Source: Pseudomonadota bacterium | GTDB lineage: Bacteria > Pseudomonadota > Alphaproteobacteria > Rhodospirillales > Magnetospirillaceae | DNA length: 34,490 nucleotides | Direction: 5' to 3' | Assembly: GCA_021782815.1 (NCBI GenBank) | Contig: JAJXUO010000030.1 | Coordinates: 1 to 34,490 of the forward strand | Part shown: in pieces, positions 25,578 through 34,490 of the stretch | How the letters are laid out: each line of letters opens with the position of its first letter | Numbering within the stretch: position 1 is the first letter of the stretch | Program-made: the position numbers and the translations under genes | Notes under the pieces: model-generated | The model's input: the letters and a program-made list of their open reading frames with translations, nothing else | Told to the model about the DNA's origin: nothing | The model's database searches: none

Positions 25578-26837
25578 TCAGGCCTCGGCGCAGGCCGAGG
25601 CCATCATTTCGTCGTGGTTGCGGTCGGGTTCGCGGGCGGCGGCGCGGCGGGCGTCGTCCTGCTCCAGGAAGCGGATCAGCTGCGGCACATGATGCATGCG
25701 TTCGTCGCGGTGGCTACCCAGATTGTGACTGAACTGTTCCAGCCAGAACAGCGACAGGCGCGGGAAGGAGTAGAAGGACAGCAGGATCAGCATTTCGCCC
25801 AGGGCCGGGCCGCAAACGTCGAGGGCGGTGAGATAGGCGTCGCGCAGGGCGCCGTGGCGGGCCTTTTCCTGATAGGCGCGGCGATCCAGTTCCTGCTCGT
25901 AGGTTTGGCGCAGGCCCTTCCACACCTGTTCCATCACCGGGCGGTCGAACTGGGTGGGCAGGGCCTGGAAGATCTTGATCTGTCCCATGCTGAGCTTGGG
26001 CAGGACATATTCCGGCCCCGACAGCAGGTGCTGCAGTTCGCCCAGGGTCTGTTGATCGCGCGTCAGGGCGTGGAGCTCGCTGGGGCTTAAGCGCTGGTCC
26101 AGGGGATATTGGCTGGCATGTTCGGCGCGGTAGAGCTTTTTCCACACGGCGTTCCAGGCCTTCAGGATCTTTTCCAGGTCGGCGTGCAGATCGGGCCGCC
26201 GCCACAGGTCGGCGCTGCTGATCTGCCGCCACGGCCGGGTGGCGGCCATGCCGTTCAGGAATTTCTGCTGGAACATCATGGGGGCGATGCTGTCGCGCAC
26301 CACGGCGCACAGCCGGGGTTCGAAAGCCGGCGACAGCAGGTAGGGGGCGCGCACGCCGCGCGCCACCAGGGGATTGCGGCGCTGGAAGAAGGTGGTGATC
26401 TGGCGCAGGCGGTAGCACAGGGCCTCGGCCACCAGATCCTGGAAGGTTTGGCAGGTGACGGCCTGCGGCGGCGGCACCAGGATCAGCTCGGTGGGGGCCT
26501 GATGCGTCTCGGTGCTGTATTTCGGGGCGCCCTCGTCGGGGGGCGTCACGTTCAGCATGGCGTCGTAATATTCCGTGGGGCGCGATCGCAACACCACGCG
26601 GATCACCTGCACGGAAAACTGGCGCAGGATATCCATGGACAGGCCGGATTTGCCGAAGAACCCCCGCACCTGCAGCAAGGTCTGGCCGAGAACTTCGGCA
26701 TCGTTGGGGCTTTGCAGATAGACCGAGACCAGTTTTTCGGTCATCTCCAGCAACGCTTTTTCATCCACCGCCGTGCCCAGCAGGGCGGCGCTGTTGATGA
26801 CGCGCTCGTCGAATTCTGCTCCGCTGTTTTCGGCCAT
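25578..26837 (-). CDS. Conserved-looking protein of unknown function (419 aa)
   Basis: A 419-residue protein starting MAENSGAEFDERVINSAALLG with GGGGAGCGG just upstream. It has no signal peptide and no clear membrane span. The composition is largely alpha-helical: FQDLVAEALCYRLRQITTFFQRRNPLVARGVRAPYLLSPAFEPRLCAVVRDSIAPMMF, then many Leu/Gln-rich helices, ending in an acidic/His tail (EPDRNHDEMMASACAEA). I recognise no domain or catalytic motif. Codon use matches its neighbours, so it is not an obvious import. The slyD gene starts 34 bases past its stop in the same direction and may be co-transcribed. No function is proposed. Confidence 0.8.
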   Translation of the reverse strand: MAENSGAEFDERVINSAALLGTAVDEKALLEMTEKLVSVYLQSPNDAEVLGQTLLQVRGFFGKSGLSMDILRQFSVQVIRVVLRSRPTEYYDAMLNVTPPDEGAPKYSTETHQAPTELILVPPPQAVTCQTFQDLVAEALCYRLRQITTFFQRRNPLVARGVRAPYLLSPAFEPRLCAVVRDSIAPMMFQQKFLNGMAATRPWRQISSADLWRRPDLHADLEKILKAWNAVWKKLYRAEHASQYPLDQRLSPSELHALTRDQQTLGELQHLLSGPEYVLPKLSMGQIKIFQALPTQFDRPVMEQVWKGLRQTYEQELDRRAYQEKARHGALRDAYLTALDVCGPALGEMLILLSFYSFPRLSLFWLEQFSHNLGSHRDERMHHVPQLIRFLEQDDARRAAAREPDRNHDEMMASACAEA

Positions 26838-26978
26838 CTCCGCTCCCCACGCGCAAGGCCGTTATTTATCGGGTGTTTTAATCAAAAGTGCAATGAATTA
26901 CGGCATCTCGATCAGGGTCATCGGGTGAACGCGCGATCGTTGTTCGTTTGCAAGGGGATTTTCGCCGCGTTGGCGCGA

Positions 26979-27046
26979 TGAGCGCCCGCGCAACCGTTTG
27001 CGCGCAAGCCAAGCTGGCGGCCGGCCCGCGCCCGGCGCCTGAGCGG
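26979..27046 (+). repeat. Repeat B copy 3 (diverged)
   Basis: Shares GCAAGCCAAGCTGGCGG and CGCCCGGCGCCTGAG with the tandem copies at 4875-5130, but the central hairpin is altered. It is the main content of the 300-base gap 26838-27137. That gap also has an imperfect 13-bp hairpin (arms 27058-27070 and 27077-27089, one mismatch) and the terminator below. I see no gene in the gap. Confidence 0.75.
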
Positions 27047-27102
27047 ACATGTGACAACCAGGGCAATCGGCTTTGCCCGATGGCCCTGGCACCTCGATGC
27101 GG

Positions 27103-27132
27103 AAAGGGGGCGCCGCCATGGACGCCCCCTTT
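27103..27132 (-). terminator. Terminator of the DUF2076 gene
   Basis: Perfect 10-bp stem AAAGGGGGCG / CGCCCCCTTT around a 10-base loop, five bases past the DUF2076 stop. T residues form the end of the stem on the minus strand, but there is no longer T-run, so efficiency is uncertain. Confidence 0.65.
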
Positions 27133-27137
27133 AACGC

Positions 27138-27779
27138 TTAAACCAGATCGCTGCCGTCGTCGTAGGACGAGGCGCCGTCGTCATAGCCGCCGCCGTCGTC
27201 GTAGGAGGCGGTGTCGAAGCCGCCGTCGCCGCCCTGGCCGTCGTAATAATTGTTGGTGACGTTCTCCACCACTTCGGGCTGGCCGCCGCCCCAGGGGCTG
27301 CCACCCATGCCGCCGTGATGGCCGCCGAACAGGCTGGACAGGCCTTCGGCCAGCAGGGTGCCGCCGGCCACGCCCGCCGCCATGGTGGCGGCGTTGCGCA
27401 GGAAGCCGCCCACTGCCGGCGCCTGTGGCGCGAACATGGACGGCGCCTGCGGCGGCACCGGCGCGGCGTAAGCCTGCTGCGGCCCGCTGTTGGGCACCGA
27501 GCCCCAGGGCCCGGCGCCGCCGCCCAGGAAGCTGCCGCCGGCGGGGGCCGGGGCGCGGTTGGCGGCCAGCTGGCGTTGCAGTTCGGCCATCTGCTGACGG
27601 GTTTGGGTCAGGCTCATTTCCAGCATGATCACCGCCTGCACCAGCCCGTAGGGGGCTTCGGGCTGGCGGGCCAGATGGTCGCGGATCAGGGCCTCGGCCT
27701 CGGGATCGCGGCCCATCTGTCCGGCCTGGGCCAGACGGTCGAACACGCTTTGGATCAAATCCCGTTCCTGGGGGGTCAT
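27138..27779 (-). CDS. DUF2076 family protein
   Basis: A 213-residue protein of the DUF2076 family, function unknown. The N-terminal signature is clear: MTPQERDLIQSVFDRLAQAGQMGRDPEAEALIRDHLARQPEAPYGLVQAVIMLEMSLTQTRQQMAELQRQL, helical with a short coiled coil. The rest is low complexity. It has a Pro/Gly/Ala linker, one short hydrophobic stretch (FLRNAATMAAGVAGGTLLAEGLSSLFG), and a C-terminal tail of Gly, Asp and Tyr repeats (DDGGGYDDGASSYDDG) that is likely disordered. GGAAGGCAG lies upstream of ATG 27779; longer upstream readings are unlikely. It is divergent from the 68-aa gene with a 198-base shared regulatory region. Confidence 0.9.
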   Translation of the reverse strand: MTPQERDLIQSVFDRLAQAGQMGRDPEAEALIRDHLARQPEAPYGLVQAVIMLEMSLTQTRQQMAELQRQLAANRAPAPAGGSFLGGGAGPWGSVPNSGPQQAYAAPVPPQAPSMFAPQAPAVGGFLRNAATMAAGVAGGTLLAEGLSSLFGGHHGGMGGSPWGGGQPEVVENVTNNYYDGQGGDGGFDTASYDDGGGYDDGASSYDDGSDLV

Positions 27780-27926
27780 GGGTCTGCCTTCCACACTTGA
27801 AGAGGTTGGCGGGCCACGCCGTCCGGCATGACCCACGCCACAAGATGTAACCGGAAATAAGGGCAAATCAAGGGCAGGGAATGTGGGATTCAAATCCTGA
27901 TGAGAGGCGAAAGGGCTTGCAATTCG

Positions 27927-27959
27927 TGCTGCAATGCAGCAAATATGTTGCAGTGCAAT
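27927..27959 (+). promoter_or_regulatory. PhaR-like operator(s) before the 68-aa gene
   Basis: A perfect palindrome TGCTGCA-A-TGCAGCA (27927-27941) contains CTGC-N3-GCAG, the pattern known for PhaR, the polyhydroxyalkanoate-responsive repressor of alphaproteobacterial phasin genes. A second, weaker TTGCAGTGCAA element follows at about 27948-27958. The palindrome lies between TTGCAA (27917-27922) and AAATAT (27941-27946), possible -35 and -10 boxes 18 bases apart, so binding would block transcription. Confidence 0.55.
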
Positions 27960-27977
27960 ATCGCAAGGAGGCGTGCC

Positions 27978-28184
27978 ATGTTGAAAGAATGGGTACGCAA
28001 TCTGTCCCTCGACCATCTGCGGGGCATCGTCGCCGATAAAAGCGCCTGCCATCATGCGGTGTGGCGGCTGGCCTATGCCGAGCTGGACCGCCGCCGCCTG
28101 GCGCGGATCGCGTTCAATCGCGCGCAGCTCGCTCTTGTTCCCGACGGCGGGGGGCTGCCCCGCGCCAACGCGGCGCGGGCGTAA
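27978..28184 (+). CDS. Small protein (68 aa) of unknown function
   Basis: A 68-residue protein, MLKEWVRNLSLDHLRGIVADKSACHHAVWRLAYAELDRRRLARIAFNRAQLALVPDGG..., start fixed by a strong AAGGAGG six bases upstream. It looks like two basic amphipathic helices with a flexible tail, soluble, without a signal peptide. It is not a phasin by sequence, yet a PhaR-like operator covers its promoter. A link to carbon-storage granules is therefore possible but only inferred. Repeat A copy 6 begins on the last base of its TAA. Confidence 0.7.
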   Translation: MLKEWVRNLSLDHLRGIVADKSACHHAVWRLAYAELDRRRLARIAFNRAQLALVPDGGGLPRANAARA

Positions 28185-28384
28185 TACCAAATTGCAGTGA
28201 TCGGAACCGATCACTGCACCCTCATGCGCCGGGCGGGTTTCTCCGAAACCCTTGGCGTCGTGCCTGATGGCGCGCTTTGCCTCACCGTGCCTGATGGCGC
28301 GCTTTGCCTCACCGCGCCATCAGGCGCGCGTCGCCTTGCTCCTAACCGGCGTCGCGATGAGTCAAACTCACCGCGACTTGGTAT
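28184..28384 (+). repeat. Repeat A copy 6 (201 bp, expanded)
   Basis: Longest copy. Between the second hairpin and GCGCCATCAGGCGC it carries two exact tandem 27-bp units (28260-28286 and 28287-28313), each containing CCTGATGGCGCG, the complement of the following CGCGCCATCAGG. The middle hairpin is thereby lengthened to about 12 pairs. Begins ATACCAA on a stop codon, ends TTGGTAT. One arm of the last hairpin has a T-to-C mismatch. Confidence 0.9.
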
Positions 28385-28405
28385 AATCCCGGCCCGCGCG
28401 CCGCG

Positions 28406-30514
28406 TCAGCGCCGCCCTTTGCGGCCCTTGCGGCCCGGAGCGGCGGGGCGCGGCGCCGCCGGAGCCGGCACCGACGACACCCCCAGTTCCTGCAGTTCCA
28501 GGCGGCGCAGTTCGTCGCGCAGGCGGGCGGCCTCCTCGAATTCCAGATCGGCGGCGGCGGCCTTCATGCGCTTTTCCAGATCGGCCATCACCGTCTTCAG
28601 ATCCTTGCCGACGAAATGGGCGTCGCCGGTGCCGGGGGCCACGGTGAGGTAATCCTGCTCGTAGACGCTGTCCAGCACGTCGGCGATGGATTTCCTGACG
28701 CTTTCCGGGGTGATGCCGTGTTCGGCATTGTAGGCCTGCTGCTTTTCGCGACGACGGTTGGTTTCGTCGATGGCATAGGTCAGGCTTTCGGTCATCTTGT
28801 CGGCATAAAGCAGCACGCGGCCGTCGAGATTGCGCGCCGCCCGGCCGATGGTCTGGATCAGCGAGGTCTTCGAGCGCAGAAAGCCTTCCTTGTCGGCGTC
28901 GAGAATGGCCACCAGGGCGCATTCGGGAATATCCAGGCCCTCGCGCAGCAGGTTGATGCCCACCAGCACGTCGAAGGCGCCCAGGCGCAGATCGCGGATG
29001 ATTTCGATGCGCTCCAGGGTGTCGATGTCGGAATGCAGATAGCGCACCCGCACCCCCTGTTCGTGCAGATACTCGGTCAGATCCTCGGCCATGCGCTTGG
29101 TCAGCACCGTCACCAGCACGCGCTGGCCCTTGGCGGCGCAGGCCTTGGCCTCGGCGGTGAGATCGTCCACCTGATGCTCGACGGGGCGAACGATGCAAAC
29201 CGGATCGATGAGGCCGGTGGGGCGGATCACCTGTTCGGCGAACACGCCGCCGCTGCGTTGCAGCTCCCACGCCCCCGGCGTGGCCGAGACGAACAGGCTC
29301 TGGCCGCGCATGGCGTCCCATTCCTCGAACTTCAGCGGCCGGTTGTCCACGCAGGAGGGCAGGCGGAAGCCGTAATCGGCCAGGGTGCTCTTGCGGTTGA
29401 AGTCGCCCTTATACATGCCGCCGATCTGCGGCACGGTGACATGGCTTTCATCGACGATGACCAGGGCGTCGGCGGGCAGATATTCGAACAGGGTGGGCGG
29501 CGGCTCGCCGGGATTGCGGCCGGTGAGGTAACGGGAATAATTCTCGATGGATTTGCAGTGGCCGGTGGCGGCCATCATTTCCAGATCGAAGGTGGTGCGT
29601 TCGCCGATACGCTGCGCCTCTAAAAGCTTGCCGTGCGACTGGTACCACTCCAGCCGCTCCTTCAGCTCCTGCTTGATGCCCTGCATGGCGGCGGTGATGG
29701 TGGGGCGCGGCGTCACATAATGGCTGGAGGGGTACACCGTGACCTCGGCCAGGCCGCAGGTCTTGTCTCCGGTCAGGGGATCGAACTCGGAAATGCTTTC
29801 GATCTCGTCGCCGAACAGGCTGATCCGCCAGGCGCGGTCCTCGTAGTGCACCGGGAAAATCTCGATGCTGTCGCCGCGCACCCGGAAGGTGCCGCGCTGG
29901 AAGGCCTGATCGTTGCGGGTATATTGCAGCTCCACCAGGCCCTTCATCAGCGCGCGCTGGTCGATCTCCTCGCCGGCGCGCAGGGTGATGGTCATGCGGG
30001 CGTAGCTTTCCACGGCGCCGATGCCGTAGATGCAGCTGACCGAGGCCACGATCACCACGTCGCGCCGCTCCAGAAGGGCGCGGGTGGCGGCGTGGCGCAT
30101 GCGGTCGATCTGCTCGTTGATGGCGGAATCCTTCTCGATATAGGTATCGGTCTTGGGAACGTAGGCTTCCGGCTGGTAGTAGTCGTAGTAGGAGACGAAA
30201 TATTCCACCGCGTTGTCGGGGAAGAAGGCCTTCATCTCAGCGTAAAGCTGCGCCGCCAGGGTTTTGTTGGGGGCCAGGATCAGGGCCGGGCGTCCGGTGC
30301 GGGCGATGACATGGGCCATGGTGAAGGTCTTGCCCGAACCGGTCACCCCCAGCAGCACCTGATCGCGCTCGCCGGCCTCGACCCCCGCCACCAGTTCGGC
30401 GATGGCGGCGGGCTGATCGCCCGACGGCTGGAAGTCCGACACCAGCTTGAAGTCGGCGCGTCCCCCGGCGGGGGGCTGGGTGAAATAGGGCATGGAGGAG
30501 AGGTTTAGGGACAT
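28406..30514 (-). CDS. uvrB: Excinuclease ABC subunit B
   Basis: DNA-damage recognition helicase of nucleotide excision repair, 702 residues. Walker A is GVTGSGKT (residues 56-63). The DNA-gripping beta-hairpin reads [12 protein letters not shown] (109-120). [17 protein letters not shown] is the DEAD-like box. [15 protein letters not shown] and IGRAARN are helicase motifs V and VI. The UVR domain ([26 protein letters not shown]) that meets UvrA/UvrC lies near the end, before a Pro/Arg/Lys tail. The start at 30514 is six bases after a good -10 box. ATG 30493 is an alternative. A longer upstream reading overlaps the exporter gene and is a shadow. Confidence 0.97.
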   Translation of the reverse strand: MSLNLSSMPYFTQPPAGGRADFKLVSDFQPSGDQPAAIAELVAGVEAGERDQVLLGVTGSGKTFTMAHVIARTGRPALILAPNKTLAAQLYAEMKAFFPDNAVEYFVSYYDYYQPEAYVPKTDTYIEKDSAINEQIDRMRHAATRALLERRDVVIVASVSCIYGIGAVESYARMTITLRAGEEIDQRALMKGLVELQYTRNDQAFQRGTFRVRGDSIEIFPVHYEDRAWRISLFGDEIESISEFDPLTGDKTCGLAEVTVYPSSHYVTPRPTITAAMQGIKQELKERLEWYQSHGKLLEAQRIGERTTFDLEMMAATGHCKSIENYSRYLTGRNPGEPPPTLFEYLPADALVIVDESHVTVPQIGGMYKGDFNRKSTLADYGFRLPSCVDNRPLKFEEWDAMRGQSLFVSATPGAWELQRSGGVFAEQVIRPTGLIDPVCIVRPVEHQVDDLTAEAKACAAKGQRVLVTVLTKRMAEDLTEYLHEQGVRVRYLHSDIDTLERIEIIRDLRLGAFDVLVGINLLREGLDIPECALVAILDADKEGFLRSKTSLIQTIGRAARNLDGRVLLYADKMTESLTYAIDETNRRREKQQAYNAEHGITPESVRKSIADVLDSVYEQDYLTVAPGTGDAHFVGKDLKTVMADLEKRMKAAAADLEFEEAARLRDELRRLELQELGVSSVPAPAAPRPAAPGRKGRKGRR

Positions 30515-30520
30515 GCCGCC

Positions 30521-30550
30521 ACTATAAAGCGGGCCGGGGGGCTTCGTCAG
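30521..30550 (-). promoter_or_regulatory. uvrB promoter, probably leaderless
   Basis: On the minus strand, CTGACG (30550-30545), 18 bases, TATAGT (30526-30521), then six bases to ATG 30514 with no Shine-Dalgarno sequence. The -35 element overlaps the stop codon of the upstream exporter gene. No GTTC-N7-GTTC LexA-type box is seen nearby. Confidence 0.55.
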
Positions 30551-31185
30551 CGCAAATCGCCGTGCAGCAGATCCAGGGCCAGCCCGGCGAACAGGCCGCC
30601 CAGCAGCAGGCCGGGCAGGCGGCGCCAGCGGCTGGGGGCGCGGGCGCCCAGCCAGCGGGCCAGATGGGCGGCGGCCAGGATGATGGGCAGGTTGACCAGC
30701 ACGCCGGTGCTCATCTGGATCAGCGACAGCAGCAGCACCTGCGCCGCCATGTGTCCCCGTTCGGGATGCAGGAACTGCGGCAGCAGCGCCAGCATGAACA
30801 GGGCCACCTTGGGATTGAGAAGATTGGTGAAAAGCCCCTGGCGCAGCGCCGTGGCGAAGGGCAGCGGCGGAACCCCGGCGGCGGACAGGGCGGCGGGCCG
30901 GGCGCGGAGCGTGCTCCAGGCCAGATAAAGGAGATAGGCGGCGCCCAGCAGCCGCACCGCCTGGAAGGCCAGCGGCACCAGCAGGAACAGGCGCGACAGC
31001 CCCAGCCCGGCGGCCATGGCCTGGCAGAAACAGCCCAGCACGGCGCCGCACAGGGCGGCCACGCCCACGCGCCAGCCCTGCACCATGCTGCGGCTGACGA
31101 ACAGCATCATGTCGGGACCGGGCAGGGCGGCCAGGGCCAGACAGGCCAGGGTGAAAAGGCCGAGGGTGCGCTCGTCCAGGATCAT
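30547..31185 (-). CDS. LysE/RhtB-family amino-acid exporter
   Basis: Inner-membrane exporter of 212 residues with about six hydrophobic segments. Family markers: [33 protein letters not shown] (the N-terminal PGP motif), then [25 protein letters not shown] (the conserved NPK motif). LysE/RhtB proteins export amino acids or similar small molecules such as homoserine lactones, with substrates not predictable from sequence. ACGGAGA precedes ATG 31185. It is followed by uvrB, which seems to have its own promoter, and is divergent from thiC. Confidence 0.93.
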   Translation of the reverse strand: MILDERTLGLFTLACLALAALPGPDMMLFVSRSMVQGWRVGVAALCGAVLGCFCQAMAAGLGLSRLFLLVPLAFQAVRLLGAAYLLYLAWSTLRARPAALSAAGVPPLPFATALRQGLFTNLLNPKVALFMLALLPQFLHPERGHMAAQVLLLSLIQMSTGVLVNLPIILAAAHLARWLGARAPSRWRRLPGLLLGGLFAGLALDLLHGDLR

Positions 31186-31277
31186 GACGGTCTCCGTATG
31201 GGCGGGGAAAAGGAACGCCGCCTTGGATCAGCTGAGGGATATTTGGGAATCATATAATTCCCCTAAAAGGCCACCGG

Positions 31278-31307
31278 TTGACAAGAGCCGGGAAAAGCCC
31301 GCACACT
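31278..31307 (+). promoter_or_regulatory. Candidate thiC promoter
   Basis: A perfect -35 TTGACA (31278-31283) is followed after 18 bases by a weak -10 CACACT. This would start the transcript just before the TPP riboswitch. A TATAAT (31253-31258), inside an imperfect GGGAAT/ATTCCC inverted repeat, is an alternative -10 but lacks a convincing -35. Confidence 0.45.
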
Positions 31308-31317
31308 TCGGCCAAAT

Positions 31318-33253
<1,936 letters not shown>

Positions 33254-33255
<2 letters not shown>

Positions 33256-33353
33256 GCGCGCCGGGCGTTGCCGGGAGCGCTTGCGCGGAGGCAAAAGCGA
33301 GGACAAGCCAAGCTGGCGGCACGCCAGCGCCCGGCGTCTGAGGGGCATATAGA
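33254..33353 (+). repeat. Repeat B copy 4
   Basis: Single copy beginning at the thiC stop codon (TGAGCGCGCCGG, a string also present in the second tandem unit). Contains GCGAGGACAAGCCAAGC, the GCTGGCG-GCA-CGCCAGC hairpin, GCCCGGCGTCTGAGGGG and an A-rich end. The A7/T7 runs at 33353-33376 just beyond are not part of other copies. Confidence 0.8.
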
Positions 33354-33430
33354 AAAAAACCACCCGCCTTTTTTTGGGCATGATTCCGGGATAGTGTGGC
33401 AACAGTCCGGACGATAAGGGGCCGCCTTCG

Positions 33431-33736
33431 ATGCGTCGCCTGGGGTTGGTGTTGCTGCTGTTGCTGCTGTCGTGGGGCGGGGGGCTGTCGCTTTCCGCCG
33501 CCCGGGCCGCGCCCATGGCGATGCCGTCCCTGACCGCCACCCCGGCCGCCCGGTGCGCGCCGGTCGCCCCGGCCCGGCTCTGCGATATGACCTGTTGCCG
33601 TCCCGCCGCGGTTGCCGCGCCGCTGGCGCCGGTTTTCGCCCCGCACCCTCTGTTCGCGCCGGTATCCTGGCCGATGCCGTCCCGCCCGGTGCGGGGGTTC
33701 CGCTGGCCGCCGCCGCGTAAACCGCCCCGCGCCTGA
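33431..33736 (+). CDS. Small secreted Pro/Ala-rich protein, copper-operon partner
   Basis: A 101-residue protein with a signal peptide (MRRLGLVLLLLLLSWGGGLSLSAARA, likely cut near residue 26). The mature part is rich in Pro and Ala and has four Cys in RCAPVAPARLCDMTCCRPA plus several Met, a composition that could bind copper. It ends with a basic Pro-rich tail. I do not recognise a family. AAGGGG nine bases upstream supports the start. It is followed after 75 bases by the cupredoxin gene, which suggests a shared role in periplasmic copper handling. That role is inferred from context and composition only. Confidence 0.65.
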   Translation: MRRLGLVLLLLLLSWGGGLSLSAARAAPMAMPSLTATPAARCAPVAPARLCDMTCCRPAAVAAPLAPVFAPHPLFAPVSWPMPSRPVRGFRWPPPRKPPRA

Positions 33737-33811
33737 TCCGTCTTTCCAACATCCCTGATATCGCTGGTTTACCGTGATCCGGTTCCGGCCGGATCTGGAA
33801 GAGGATCAATC

Positions 33812-34366
33812 ATGAAAAAGACGATTTTGATGTCGGCGGCCCTGCTGGGGCTGCTGCTGGCCGCTCCCCTGGCCCAGGCCCATGACGACGACGGCATGGG
33901 CCCCGGCATGATGGGGCAGGGCATGGGCTCGGGCATGATGGGGCAAGGCGGCATGGAGCATGGCATGGGGGGCGGCATGATGGCCTTCGGCCATCCCGCC
34001 ACGGCCGCCCAGGCCGGGCGCACCGTGTCCATCGAACTGACGGATATGGCCTTCACCCCCAACAGCCTGACGGTGAAGGCGGGGGAAACCGTGCTGTTCA
34101 AGCTGCATAACAGCGGCACGGTGATGCACGAATTCATGCTGGGCACCGCCGCCATGCAGACGGCGCACCGCCGCATGATGGCGGCCGAGGCGGAAAAAGG
34201 CCTGCCGCCGCACCACCACCATATGGGCAATGCCGTCAGCCTCGATCCCGGCGAGGCCGCCAGCCTGGCCTGGACCTTCACCCAGCCCGGCACGGTGGAG
34301 TACGACTGCAACCTCCCCGGCCACTATGAGAGCGGCATGAAGGGCACCATTACCGTGACCCCGTAA
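33812..34366 (+). CDS. Secreted cupredoxin with Met-rich segment (CopI/plastocyanin-like)
   Basis: Periplasmic copper protein of 184 residues. Signal peptide MKKTILMSAALLGLLLAAPLAQA, cut before HDDD. Residues 24-60 are a Gly/Met/His-rich stretch (GPGMMGQGMGSGMMGQGGMEHGMGGGMM) typical of Cu(I)-binding segments. The C-terminal cupredoxin fold has a complete type 1 copper site: His106 (MHEF), Cys166 (YDCNLPGH), His171 and Met176. A HHHH cluster at 134-137 may be a further site. Such proteins serve in copper tolerance or electron transfer. GGAAGAGG upstream fixes the start. Repeat A copy 7 starts on its TAA. Confidence 0.93.
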   Translation: MKKTILMSAALLGLLLAAPLAQAHDDDGMGPGMMGQGMGSGMMGQGGMEHGMGGGMMAFGHPATAAQAGRTVSIELTDMAFTPNSLTVKAGETVLFKLHNSGTVMHEFMLGTAAMQTAHRRMMAAEAEKGLPPHHHHMGNAVSLDPGEAASLAWTFTQPGTVEYDCNLPGHYESGMKGTITVTP

Positions 34367-34490
34367 TACCAAATTGCAGTGATCGGAACCGATCACTGCA
34401 CCCTCATACGCCGGGCGGGTTTCTCCGAAACCCTTGGCGTCGTGCCTGATGGCGCGCTTTGCCTCACCGCGCCATCAGGCGCGCGTCGCC
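34366..34490 (+). repeat. Repeat A copy 7, cut by the window edge
   Basis: The copy begins ATACCAA on the last base of the cupredoxin TAA. It has the GCAGTGATCGG/CCGATCACTGC and GGGTTTC-TCC-GAAACCC hairpins and one 27-bp unit, then ends at the window end inside the third hairpin. It resembles copy 1 at the other edge in inverted orientation. Confidence 0.88.

Noticed and set aside
26838-26900. Sigma-54-like TGCAA...ACGGCA before the 419-aa gene.
   Set aside because: The required GG-N10-GC dinucleotides are not both present on the minus strand.
33353-33376. A7/T7 runs after thiC as an intrinsic terminator.
   Set aside because: The only stem would be A-T pairs, which is too weak, and the GC hairpin of repeat B has no T-run after it on the plus strand.

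Overview
The window is high-GC DNA with the gene repertoire and codon use of an alphaproteobacterium. I would place it near the Rhodospirillaceae (Magnetospirillum/Rhodospirillum-like). That placement is inferred from gene content and style only. No rRNA, tRNA, CRISPR, transposase or phage gene is visible. Both ends of the window lie inside copies of the same dispersed repeat (called repeat A here), so it may be an assembly contig that broke at repeats.

Layout from left to right. 198-4796 (minus): a MarR-controlled EmrAB/NodT-type tripartite drug efflux operon with a perfect palindromic operator candidate. 4845-5181: a tandem pair of a second repeat (repeat B) flanked by a 27-bp duplication of the lysR 3' end. 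5155-7218: a LysR regulator divergent from a CidA/LrgA-LrgB pair. 7310-9618: a MeaB-type GTPase, a small secreted protein and convergent YgfZ. 9732-14905: a tightly coupled operon of two glycosyltransferases, a glutamine-dependent asparagine-synthetase-like amidotransferase and a dihydroorotase. 15157-19506: small unknown genes, DUF1003, a histidine phosphatase, a GIY-YIG-like small protein and an EF-G-like GTPase, separated by repeat A copies.

19877-25026 is the most interesting part. A 62-aa gene has a sigma-54 promoter match. It is followed by an aspartate aminotransferase and then a divergent pair of soluble chemoreceptor-like genes. One encodes a short MCP signalling tip followed by a Cache-like domain. 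The other encodes a complete MCP signalling domain fused to a cytosolic UrtA/AmiC-like (urea or short amide) binding domain. Each of the pair has its own sigma-54 promoter match, one of them perfect. This suggests a nitrogen-regulated intracellular urea/amide-sensing chemotaxis module.

25034-34366: a SlyD-like isomerase, an unrecognised 419-aa protein, DUF2076, a 68-aa gene behind a PhaR-like operator, uvrB, a LysE-family exporter, a TPP riboswitch with thiC, and a two-gene copper-type operon ending in a secreted cupredoxin.

Repeat A (about 147-201 bp, seven copies including one fragment) has inverted ends and several hairpins. Its stems keep pairing through compensatory changes between copies. 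Five copies start on the last base of a stop codon. Repeat B has four copies. Several promoters sit 6-8 bases before an ATG that has no Shine-Dalgarno sequence, suggesting leaderless mRNAs.
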